Source: an uncultured Mycoplasmatota bacterium
Lineage (GTDB): Bacteria; Bacillota_I; Bacilli_A; RF39; UBA660
DNA length: 64,000 nt
Direction of reading: 5' to 3'
NCBI GenBank assembly: GCA_947302655.1
Contig: CAMYVW010000001.1
Location: 1-64,000 of the forward strand
Below the pieces are notes generated by a model. That model saw only the letters and a list, made by a program, of their open reading frames with translations, was not told the origin of the DNA and searched no databases. Position numbers and translations under genes: made by a program. Shown here in pieces: positions 1 through 6,662 of the stretch. How positions within the stretch are numbered: position 1 is the stretch's first letter; every line of letters starts with the position of its first letter.

Positions 1-91
1 TTTCATAAAAAAGAAAAATACTATCGCCACTTTCATTACTTCGTAACAAAACGTGCCACGTATTTTATAATGTTAGAATGCCGTAAAATCA

Positions 92-100
92 TGATATAAT
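92..100 (+). promoter_or_regulatory. Extended -10 promoter of the zinc-ribbon/nuclease gene
   Basis: TGATATAAT is a perfect TATAAT box with an upstream TG, the extended -10 form common in low-GC Gram-positives. No good -35 hexamer is visible 17 bases upstream, which extended -10 promoters tolerate. It lies 25 bases before the chosen start codon. Confidence 0.6.
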
Positions 101-125
101 ATATTTAATGAAAGGAGTGATATTT

Positions 126-2696
126 ATGCTTGATTATGTAAAAAACAATACAAGATTGATGCGAGAATGGCACTATGAAAAGAATAAAGAAATTGATATA
201 AATAATATCACTTCTGGTTCTTCAAAAAAAGTATGGTGGAAATGCGATAAAGGACATGAATGGCAAGCTGTTATTCATACTAGAAGAGATGGTGTAGGTT
301 GTCCATATTGTGCCGGTAAAAAAGCTATAAAAGGTTTAAATGATTTTGCTTTTCTTCATCCTGAAATGTTAAAAGAATGGGATTATGAGAAAAATGATAA
401 GCTTGGAATAAAACCAGACGAAATGTTAGTTGGATCACAAATAAAAGTTAATTGGATTTGTAATAAAGGACATCGCTATGAAAGAAGTATATATGATAGA
501 TTAAATGGTAGAGGACATTGTCCTTATTGTTCAAATAGAAAAGTGTTAAAAGGATATAATGATTTAGCGACGACCAATCCAGAATTATTGAAAGAATGGA
601 ATTATGAGAAAAATGAAAAAATTGGTATTCGACCAGATGAAATAACAAATGGTGGAAGAAATAAAGTTTGGTGGAAATGCGAAAAAGGTCATGAATGGGA
701 TTCAATTATAAGAAGCCGAATAACCGGAAGTGGTTGTCCATACTGTTCAAATAATGCAGTATTAAAAGGATATAATGATTTAGCGACAACAAATCCGCAA
801 GTTTTGAAAGATTGGAATTATAAAAAGAATAATGACTTAAATATAACACCATATAATATTAGTCATGGTTCAACAAAACAGGTATGGTGGACTTGCTCAA
901 AAGGTCATGAATATAAAGTGTCTGTAGCACAAAAAATTAGGCAAAATATAAAATGCCCTATTTGTGCTAATCAACAACTTTTAAAAGGATATAATGATTT
1001 TGCTACAAAACATCCACAACTTTTAAAAGAATGGGATTTTGAAAAAAACGATAAATTAGGATTTAAACCAGATGAAATAGTTTTAGGCGGTAAGAATAAA
1101 GTATGGTGGAAATGTGATAAAGGTCATGAATGGCAATCCACAATAAATTCAAGAATAAGAAATAATAAACTATATAATAGGTGTCCAGTTTGTTCAAGTT
1201 ATTTAAGAACTTCTATACCTGAAAAGATACTTTATTATTATTTGATTAAGATTTTTCCTAAAACAATAGCAAATTATAAGCCTGAATGGTTAAAGCCAAA
1301 AGAACTTGATATATTTATCCCAGAATTAAATATTGGAATAGAATATGATGGCTATTATTATCATAAAGATTATAAGAAAGATTTAGATAAAGATAAACTT
1401 TGTTGTGATAATAATGTTAAATTAATTAGAATTCGTGAGAAAAAATCAAAACCAATTAATTCTAGTGCAATAATTTATGTTATGAAGAAAGATAATAATG
1501 CAGATTATTCTTATGTTGAAGAAGCTTTAGAATTTTTGAATATGTATTTGAATATTAATATAGATTATAATGTATCACGTGATTTAGATGATATTCTATC
1601 TATGATAAATTTTCTTGAAAAAGAAAATTGTATTGCAAAAACTAATCCTGAAATATTAAAAGAATGGGATTATGAGAAAAACAATGAAATTGGTTTAACC
1701 CCTGAAAATACGACAAATGGTAGTTCATTAAAGGTATGGTGGAAATGCAAAAAAGGTCATTTATATAAGGCAACCATTTCTACAAAAATAAATCAAAGTA
1801 CTGGTTGTCCTTATTGCACAAATAAGACAATATTGACTGGATTTAATGATATTGCGACAACAAACCCAGAATTGTTAAAAGAATGGGATTATGAGAAAAA
1901 TGATAAGCTTGGAATAAAACCAGATAAGATTACAAAAGGATATGGTAAAAAAGTATGGTGGACTTGTTCAAAAGGGCACTCATATGATTCAATTGTAAAC
2001 AATAGAATAAAAGGAGATTCTTGTCCATACTGTTCGGGACATAGAGTTATGACTGGATTTAATGATATTGCGACAACAAATCCAAAGTTAATAAAAGAAT
2101 GGGATTTTGAAAAAAACGATAAACTAGGTTACTTTATGAATAACTACACTAAAGGAAATGCAACAAAAGTATGGTGGCAATGTGATAAAGGTCATTCATA
2201 TCAATCAACAATTAACAGTAAAACTTCCCCAAAAAGAACAAATTGTCCATATTGTTCAGGAGTTAAAGTTTTAAAAGGATTTAATGACTTTGCAACATTA
2301 TATCCTGAAATGTTAAAAGAATGGGATTATGAGAAAAACATAGTTAATCCTGATGAAGTAAGCAGAGGTACTCGTGATAAAGTATGGTGGAAATGTGATA
2401 AAGGCCATTCTTATGAAGCAAACATACCTAACAGAATAAAAGGTACTGGTTGTCCATATTGTGCTGGTAATAAAATATTGGTTGGTTATAATGATCTAGC
2501 TACCACACACCCTGAAATTCTAGATAAATGGAATTATGAGAAAAATGAGGAAATGGGAATAACTCCAAACAATGTTAGTAAGAGTTATAGTAAAAAAGTA
2601 TGGTGGAAATGTGATAAAGGCCATTCTTACCTTAGAGAAATATATAATCAACGAAAAGGATATGGAAAATGTCCTATTTGCAGAAAAGAGAAGTAG
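126..2696 (+). CDS. Repeat protein: ten zinc-ribbon units flanking a PD-(D/E)XK (DUF559/Vsr-like) nuclease segment
   Basis: This is an 856-residue protein. Ten copies of a roughly 72-75 residue unit are visible. Each has a segment like LLKEWDYEKND..GIKPDE followed by VWWKCDKGHEW and, about 20 residues later, CPYC, giving two CxxC/CxxxH-type metal knuckles. This matches the 'probable zinc-ribbon domain' family (DUF4379). Ribbons start near residues 35, 107, 180, 251, 325, 536, 608, 681, 751 and 824. Between the fifth and sixth, residues about 360-440 carry EKILYYYL, ELDIFIP and GIEYDGYYYH, the pattern of a DUF559/Vsr-type restriction-endonuclease fold with candidate acidic residues in LDIF and IEYDG. 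ATG 126 is preferred over ATG 108 because GGAG at 114-117 sits at good spacing before it. The role is unknown; nucleic-acid binding and cleavage, perhaps in defence or a selfish element, is inference. Confidence 0.85.
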   Translation: MLDYVKNNTRLMREWHYEKNKEIDINNITSGSSKKVWWKCDKGHEWQAVIHTRRDGVGCPYCAGKKAIKGLNDFAFLHPEMLKEWDYEKNDKLGIKPDEMLVGSQIKVNWICNKGHRYERSIYDRLNGRGHCPYCSNRKVLKGYNDLATTNPELLKEWNYEKNEKIGIRPDEITNGGRNKVWWKCEKGHEWDSIIRSRITGSGCPYCSNNAVLKGYNDLATTNPQVLKDWNYKKNNDLNITPYNISHGSTKQVWWTCSKGHEYKVSVAQKIRQNIKCPICANQQLLKGYNDFATKHPQLLKEWDFEKNDKLGFKPDEIVLGGKNKVWWKCDKGHEWQSTINSRIRNNKLYNRCPVCSSYLRTSIPEKILYYYLIKIFPKTIANYKPEWLKPKELDIFIPELNIGIEYDGYYYHKDYKKDLDKDKLCCDNNVKLIRIREKKSKPINSSAIIYVMKKDNNADYSYVEEALEFLNMYLNINIDYNVSRDLDDILSMINFLEKENCIAKTNPEILKEWDYEKNNEIGLTPENTTNGSSLKVWWKCKKGHLYKATISTKINQSTGCPYCTNKTILTGFNDIATTNPELLKEWDYEKNDKLGIKPDKITKGYGKKVWWTCSKGHSYDSIVNNRIKGDSCPYCSGHRVMTGFNDIATTNPKLIKEWDFEKNDKLGYFMNNYTKGNATKVWWQCDKGHSYQSTINSKTSPKRTNCPYCSGVKVLKGFNDFATLYPEMLKEWDYEKNIVNPDEVSRGTRDKVWWKCDKGHSYEANIPNRIKGTGCPYCAGNKILVGYNDLATTHPEILDKWNYEKNEEMGITPNNVSKSYSKKVWWKCDKGHSYLREIYNQRKGYGKCPICRKEK
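367..418 (+). repeat. 52-bp direct repeat inside the zinc-ribbon gene, copy 1
   Basis: A perfect 52-base match to 1873-1924, encoding the EWDYEKNDKLGIKPD part of two different repeat units on opposite sides of the nuclease segment. Identity at DNA level, in units that otherwise differ, suggests recent duplication or gene conversion within the array. Confidence 0.85.
1873..1924 (+). repeat. 52-bp direct repeat inside the zinc-ribbon gene, copy 2
   Basis: Partner of the identical 52-base segment about 1.5 kb upstream. Recombination between the copies would delete the nuclease segment while keeping the reading frame, since the distance of 1506 bases is a multiple of three. Confidence 0.85.
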
Positions 2697-2765
2697 CAAT
2701 ACTTCTTTTTATGTTTTATAAAAATATCACAACACTTTGAGTTGAGAGAAAATACGATGTGGACA

Positions 2766-2794
2766 TTGTCTATTTAATCAATATGTAGTATAAT
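2766..2794 (+). promoter_or_regulatory. Promoter TTGTCT-17-TATAAT upstream of the SEC-C mini-ORF
   Basis: A -35-like TTGTCT and a perfect TATAAT separated by 17 bases. It points into a stretch without a long gene, so it may drive a short transcript ending at the terminator near 3068. It is embedded among the DnaA-box-like motifs. Confidence 0.55.
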
Positions 2795-2814
2795 ATCCTT
2801 GTAAACAAAGGATA
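2794..2814. promoter_or_regulatory. Perfect 7-bp inverted repeat just after the -10 box (operator-like)
   Basis: TATCCTT and AAGGATA are separated by GTAAACA, directly overlapping the expected transcription start of the preceding promoter. The placement suits a repressor site or a 5' hairpin. No regulator is identified. Confidence 0.4.
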
Positions 2815-2829
2815 AATTGGATGATGACC

Positions 2830-2851
2830 TTGTCCACATTTTGTCCACATT
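2830..2851 (+). repeat. Tandem 11-bp repeat TTGTCCACATT x2, DnaA-box-like
   Basis: Two head-to-tail perfect copies. TTGTCCACA differs by one base from the DnaA box TTATCCACA and equals the form used in some high-GC bacteria. A third, inverted and more degenerate copy (TGTGGACAT) lies at 2758-2766. Titration of DnaA or DnaA control of the nearby promoter is possible but inferred. Confidence 0.45.
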
Positions 2852-2966
2852 GAACAAATTATTAGTAATATTTATAATACAAATAATACTGATAATAATA
2901 TGTACTAAATGCCCATAAAATAAGGCTAAAAGCCATAATACTATATGTACCAAATATAGTGAAAAT

Positions 2967-3026
2967 ATGCTCAAAAAGGGAGCATGTGGCAGTGGAAAGA
3001 AATATAAACAATGTTGTGGTAAATAA
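2967..3026 (+). pseudogene. SEC-C metal-binding motif mini-ORF or gene remnant
   Basis: The short frame encodes CGSGKKYKQCCGK before TAA, clearly the SEC-C zinc motif (usual CPCGSGKKYKKCCG) that ends many proteins such as SecA. The first cysteine of the usual pair is replaced by Gly-Ala, so metal binding may be impaired. The frame is open only from 2919, giving at most 35 residues, and ATG 2967 lacks a good ribosome site. A promoter lies upstream and a terminator directly follows the stop. It is most likely the 3' stub of a decayed SEC-C protein; a functional mini-protein is the alternative. Confidence 0.5.
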
Positions 3027-3068
3027 AAAACTCGCTAACTCATTATCTATGAGTTTTGCGATTTTTTT
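3021..3068 (+). terminator. Rho-independent terminator after the SEC-C mini-ORF
   Basis: A-rich left arm with CTCAT and right arm ATGAG, plus imperfect CTCGC/GCGAT pairing, ending in seven T residues. The A-run on the left lets it also work on the minus strand. Confidence 0.6.
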
Positions 3069-3120
3069 ATAATGGTTTTTAAAATAACATGTATTATATA
3101 ATATAATTGGGGTGATAATG

Positions 3121-3288
3121 ATGCTTATAACAGAAAAACTCACATGGATGGAATATTTAGAAATAGATGAGGAAACTGGTGAAACAAGACTTAAAGAAGG
3201 AACACCAAAGAAAATATGCAAAGAATACAAAAAGCATGTTAAAAAAGTAAAGAAAGCAAGGAAAAAAAGTAGGCCTAAAATAAAATAG
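3121..3288 (+). CDS. Small basic protein of unknown function
   Basis: This 55-residue protein starts MLITEKLTWMEYLEIDEETGE and has a very lysine/arginine-rich C-terminal half (KKHVKKVKKARKKSRPKIK). GGGGTGAT at 3109-3116 is a ribosome site; ATG 3121 gives better spacing than the adjacent in-frame ATG 3118. TATAAT-like boxes lie at 3097-3107. The acidic front and basic tail would suit RNA or DNA binding, but I do not recognise the family. A longer antisense frame over this stretch is hydrophobic, has no convincing ribosome site, and was rejected. Confidence 0.55.
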   Translation: MLITEKLTWMEYLEIDEETGETRLKEGTPKKICKEYKKHVKKVKKARKKSRPKIK

Positions 3289-3333
3289 GTTTCGTAAAAA
3301 ATATATATTTTACTTTCAAATTAAATTATTTTA

Positions 3334-3362
3334 TTGATTGTATAAGTTCTATATGTTAATAT
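3334..3362 (+). promoter_or_regulatory. Promoter TTGATT-17-TAATAT
   Basis: TTGATT, a 17-base spacer ending in TGT, then TAATAT, so a sigma-A type promoter with an extended -10. It lies about 35 bases before the next gene's start. Confidence 0.6.
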
Positions 3363-3396
3363 AGATTTCACCCAAAAAAGTCAAAGAGGATTATTT

Positions 3397-4686
3397 ATGG
3401 AAAATGAACTGTTTATAAATAAAGATTTGGAAAATGTAGAACTTGATGGAGTTGAAATTCCATTAAAAGATATTATTTCTGATAAAGAAACAATGATGTT
3501 TCTAATTAAAAGGGATAATAGGCCTGATTTTTATTATCTTTGTTCTGATAAACTAAAGAAAGATTATGATTTTGTAATGTTTCTCCTAAATCATATTAAA
3601 AACGTAACACTAGATAATAACGGCAAAATAAGGGACATGTCTTTTATTAAAGTTGTTAATAGTAAAAATGCTTCTGCAAACGTAGAGATAGAAGAAGAAA
3701 AAAAGATTATGAGTAGCACTAGAGATGTTGATAAACTTTTATTATCAATCATTTCTAATTATATGAATGATGAAAATGAAGATAAGACAAAGAAGCGTGT
3801 CTTTTCAGTAGCAGCTGAATCAATAACAGTTCTTGATGATAGTTATGAAATGCATACATATTGTAATAATATTTGTAGATTAGAATTTGTGCTAGCACTT
3901 CAAAGAATGGAAGATTTTAAACTTAGAGCTCAAGAATATGGTAAATCAATAGGTTTAGGTTTTTATTATGTTCGAAGTTGTTATAATCACTATAATAATT
4001 TACTTGAAGTATTTGCAAAAGCTTTTATTGAAAAAATATTTTCTAAAGATAGAATATGTTTAGAAGAAGAATTACATAAAGAGTTTTATTCTCCAGAGCA
4101 TTTAGAAAAGTATGGAATAAATACATATTTACTTCATTATATATTAAGATGTGATGTATCACTTTATGCATTCTTAGAATCAAAAAAATATTTGTTATAT
4201 GATAAATACAAAGAAATAGAAGGTTATATTAAAAACTGGGATAACTACGTTAATAGAGAAAAAATGAAAAGATATCAACAAGTTTTTGAAAAGGTAAGAG
4301 AATATATAAATGATGGTTACTATGAAAGATCATATTTAAGTGAACTTGATATAATGGCATATATAGTTAATGAACTTGAATTACCAAAAGGGATTTTCTC
4401 TTTTGATAAATCAGGATATATATTAACTCGAGAGGTTTTAAATAATTTAAATTATGAATTTATTGGTAATATGATTAAAAATAGTAAAGGTTTTGCCGAT
4501 AGAAGAATGTATGAAGATATCAAAAGGATATTTATTGAAACTTTAGATTGTGGTTTTAAAACTGATAACAAGTTTACTAACCCAACATTTAACAGTGCTA
4601 GAAATGATTTATATTCTGAACAAGAACCAACAACAAAATGTAGGATCCTTACTCCTGATTTCAAAAACAAAAAATTTGATAAATAG
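3397..4686 (+). CDS. Conserved-looking cytosolic protein of unknown function
   Basis: A 429-residue soluble protein with no signal peptide or membrane span. Residues about 28-70 (FLIKRDNRPDFYYLCSDKLK, then DYDFVMFLL) faintly resemble DUF4116-type repeats, where a residual 'seen/unseen day' pattern of LK.D..FV recurs; this is weak. The rest is mixed helix, rich in Tyr, Lys and Glu, with several Cys but no clear metal pattern. The start has AGAGGA just upstream. The gene stands alone, with its own promoter and a strong terminator. Function not assigned. Confidence 0.7.
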   Translation: MENELFINKDLENVELDGVEIPLKDIISDKETMMFLIKRDNRPDFYYLCSDKLKKDYDFVMFLLNHIKNVTLDNNGKIRDMSFIKVVNSKNASANVEIEEEKKIMSSTRDVDKLLLSIISNYMNDENEDKTKKRVFSVAAESITVLDDSYEMHTYCNNICRLEFVLALQRMEDFKLRAQEYGKSIGLGFYYVRSCYNHYNNLLEVFAKAFIEKIFSKDRICLEEELHKEFYSPEHLEKYGINTYLLHYILRCDVSLYAFLESKKYLLYDKYKEIEGYIKNWDNYVNREKMKRYQQVFEKVREYINDGYYERSYLSELDIMAYIVNELELPKGIFSFDKSGYILTREVLNNLNYEFIGNMIKNSKGFADRRMYEDIKRIFIETLDCGFKTDNKFTNPTFNSARNDLYSEQEPTTKCRILTPDFKNKKFDK

Positions 4687-4689
4687 TAT

Positions 4690-4720
4690 AAGTATAGAAT
4701 TATAAATTCTATACTTTTTT
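4690..4720 (+). terminator. Strong terminator after the 429-residue gene
   Basis: Perfect 12-bp stem AAGTATAGAATT / AATTCTATACTT with a 3-base loop, followed by T residues. Confidence 0.85.
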
Positions 4721-4731
4721 ATTTAAAAATA

Positions 4732-4740
4732 TGGTATCAT
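4732..4740 (+). promoter_or_regulatory. Extended -10 (TGGTATCAT) of the trxB operon
   Basis: TG-G-TATCAT lies 24 bases before the first gene of the orf-trxB-orf group and directly follows the preceding terminator. The -35 region is poor. Confidence 0.45.
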
Positions 4741-4763
4741 TTAAGTGAAGGGTGGTTTTTATT

Positions 4764-5345
4764 ATGGTTGAGTTTAAAAAAGAAAAAAACTATGTAGGCA
4801 TTGATAGGGTAATTATTTCATCTGATGGAGATGAATTTGAATTATCTTTAGAAGAAAATGGTGATTTATATATTGGCTTTTGTATACCAAATGAAGATAA
4901 GTTGCCATCAGAAAAAACTTTTAAGATAACAAGTGATAATCCATTACTTTATTACGCTGTTGATAATTTATTTGATTCTTTTAAAGATACAAGTGCTCTT
5001 GAAGAATGCTTAAAAAAATATGGAAATGAAACTTTAGCTAAATTAATACGCAGAGATAATCCATATTATGATGATAAAATTGTGTGGTATTCTGATGATT
5101 TTTCAATTGATACAGCGAGTAAATTAACTATAACGAAGAATAATGATGAATTTTATTTTACATTCTCTAGAAGTAAATCAAAAAATGAAGTTAATACATA
5201 TTTTGTATGTATTTCGAATACTATAAGTAGATATCATGCTTTTAAAATACCATTTATGAATTTTTATAAGAATTTATTAGTTTATGAAAAATCTGATGTA
5301 TTAAACAAAAACTCAATCCAAAGGATAAATAAAAAAGGTAAGTGA
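4764..5345 (+). CDS. Unknown protein, first gene of the trxB operon
   Basis: A 193-residue soluble, acidic protein beginning MVEFKKEKNYVGIDRVIISS. It is mostly predicted beta-strand in the first half (EFELSLEENGDLYIGFCI). ATG 4764 is chosen over GTG 4752 because AAGGGTGG at 4748-4755 would overlap the GTG. It ends 4 bases before trxB, so the two are co-transcribed. I do not recognise the family. Confidence 0.7.
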   Translation: MVEFKKEKNYVGIDRVIISSDGDEFELSLEENGDLYIGFCIPNEDKLPSEKTFKITSDNPLLYYAVDNLFDSFKDTSALEECLKKYGNETLAKLIRRDNPYYDDKIVWYSDDFSIDTASKLTITKNNDEFYFTFSRSKSKNEVNTYFVCISNTISRYHAFKIPFMNFYKNLLVYEKSDVLNKNSIQRINKKGK

Positions 5346-5349
5346 TAAT

Positions 5350-6237
5350 ATGTATGACATTATTATTGTAGGAGCTGGACCAGCAGGACTAACATCTGCA
5401 CTTTATGCACTAAGAGCTGGGAAAAAAGTACTTGTTCTTGATGCGAAAGCATATGGTGGGAAAATAATTAATGCAAACAAAATAGAAAATTACCCAGGTA
5501 TAGAAAATATAAGTGGTTATGAATTTGCAACTAACTTATTTAATCAAGTAAAAAAATATGGTTGTGAAATTAGATATGAAACAGTAGTTCATATTGATGA
5601 AAATAAAGAAGTAACAACTAATAAAGATAAATACAACGCTAAATCAATAATCTTAGCAACAGGATCATTTAATCGCAAACTTAATATAGAAGGTGAAACA
5701 AATCTTTCTGGAAAAGGAGTTTCATACTGCGCAACATGTGATGGCAATTTTTATAAAGATAAGACTGTTGCAGTAATTGGTTCAGGAGAATCAGCAATTG
5801 AAGATGCTATATATTTATCAGGAATTGTTAATAAAGTTTATTTAATTAACAAAAATAGTTCATTTAAAACTTTGCCTAATAAAGCGGATACTTTAAATGA
5901 AGATAAAAATATTGAAACTATATATAATTGTGATATAAAGAAAATTAATGGAAGCGATTTTGTAGAATCAATAGATATTATTATTGATGGAAATGAAGAA
6001 AAAACAATTGATATAAAGGGAGTATTTATAGCTATTGGTGAAGAACCAAAAAATGAAATATTCAAAAATATTGTTGATTTAGATGAAAAGGGTTACATTA
6101 TAAGTAGTGATGGAGTTCACACAAAAACACCTGGAATATATGTTGCTGGTGATACTAGAGTAAAAGAACTAAGACAATTAACAACAGCCGTATCAGATGG
6201 CTCTATTGCAGCAACTGTTGCAATAAAAGAGTTATAA
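5350..6237 (+). CDS. trxB: Thioredoxin-disulfide reductase-like flavoprotein
   Basis: A 295-residue flavoprotein. The FAD-binding GAGPAG is at residues 8-13, the redox-active CATC at 127-130 (Cys127/Cys130), the second nucleotide-binding GSGESA at about 144-149, and the C-terminal FAD contact AGDTR with RQLTTAVSDGSIAA. It would transfer electrons to thioredoxin in the cytosol. The HRRxxxR motif, which in typical enzymes binds the 2' phosphate of NADPH, is not visible: the matching place reads YLINKNSSFKTLPN. The electron donor may therefore be NADH or something else; this is inference. It is co-transcribed with genes of unknown function on both sides. Confidence 0.9.
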   Translation: MYDIIIVGAGPAGLTSALYALRAGKKVLVLDAKAYGGKIINANKIENYPGIENISGYEFATNLFNQVKKYGCEIRYETVVHIDENKEVTTNKDKYNAKSIILATGSFNRKLNIEGETNLSGKGVSYCATCDGNFYKDKTVAVIGSGESAIEDAIYLSGIVNKVYLINKNSSFKTLPNKADTLNEDKNIETIYNCDIKKINGSDFVESIDIIIDGNEEKTIDIKGVFIAIGEEPKNEIFKNIVDLDEKGYIISSDGVHTKTPGIYVAGDTRVKELRQLTTAVSDGSIAATVAIKEL

Positions 6238-6256
6238 ATGTAAGGGAGGTATTGTT

Positions 6257-6592
6257 ATGGGGTTTGTACCGATTATGACTAACGATGATGAAATTCTATC
6301 CGCAATATTAACTGTTTCAACTAACTGTAGAACGTATATTACTGTTGATGAAGCTATTAAACAAGGAGTTAAATACACTGAAGATGACGTTAATATTGGA
6401 ACTTTAAGGGGAGTTAAATATAGTACTTTAGAAGATAATATGTATTATATGTCTAGCAAAATTGAGGAAATTCAAACAGCTTGGATCACTCTTGGTTTTA
6501 AAGATGGTGAATTTGTACCAGAAAGAAGACTTAATCAAATATATTTAGATTACGTTAACAAAAAAGCAAATGAAAAGAAAAGAATAAGATAA
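6257..6592 (+). CDS. Unknown protein downstream of trxB
   Basis: A 111-residue protein with an AAGGGAGG ribosome site 8 bases before ATG. Recognisable only as a soluble alpha/beta protein with a basic C-terminus (NKKANEKKRIR). It contains VDEAIKQGVKYTEDDVNIGTLRG, which may be a helical DNA- or protein-binding segment, but no known motif. It is followed at once by a terminator, so it closes the trxB operon. Confidence 0.65.
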   Translation: MGFVPIMTNDDEILSAILTVSTNCRTYITVDEAIKQGVKYTEDDVNIGTLRGVKYSTLEDNMYYMSSKIEEIQTAWITLGFKDGEFVPERRLNQIYLDYVNKKANEKKRIR

Positions 6593-6617
6593 AATACTAA
6601 TTTAATTAGTATTTTTT
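6593..6617 (+). terminator. Terminator of the trxB operon
   Basis: AATACTAATT pairs with AATTAGTATT around a very short loop and runs into six T residues. Confidence 0.8.
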
Positions 6618-6634
6618 ATTTTATTTAAATTGTT

Positions 6635-6643
6635 TGTTATAAT
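6635..6643 (+). promoter_or_regulatory. Extended -10 (TGTTATAAT) of prfB
   Basis: TG-T-TATAAT about 20 bases before the prfB start codon. GGTGAT at 6652-6657 serves as ribosome site. Confidence 0.55.
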
Positions 6644-6662
6644 ATGTAATAGGTGATTAGTT

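Noticed and set aside
1-45. Possible minus-strand gene start (MKVAIVFFFF) leaving the window
   Set aside because: A hydrophobic start is readable on the minus strand from about position 39, but there is no ribosome site and only a dozen codons are in the window.
126-2696. Regular repeats that could be taken for a CRISPR array
   Set aside because: The repeats are about 220 bases apart, degenerate, in frame and encode a zinc-ribbon unit. No short identical repeats with unique spacers exist here.
2862-3230. Minus-strand hydrophobic reading frame over the spacer
   Set aside because: No ribosome site. It runs across the SEC-C mini-ORF, a clear terminator and a plus-strand small gene with good ribosome signals. 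Its odd hydrophobic composition is what reverse-strand A/T-rich sequence gives.
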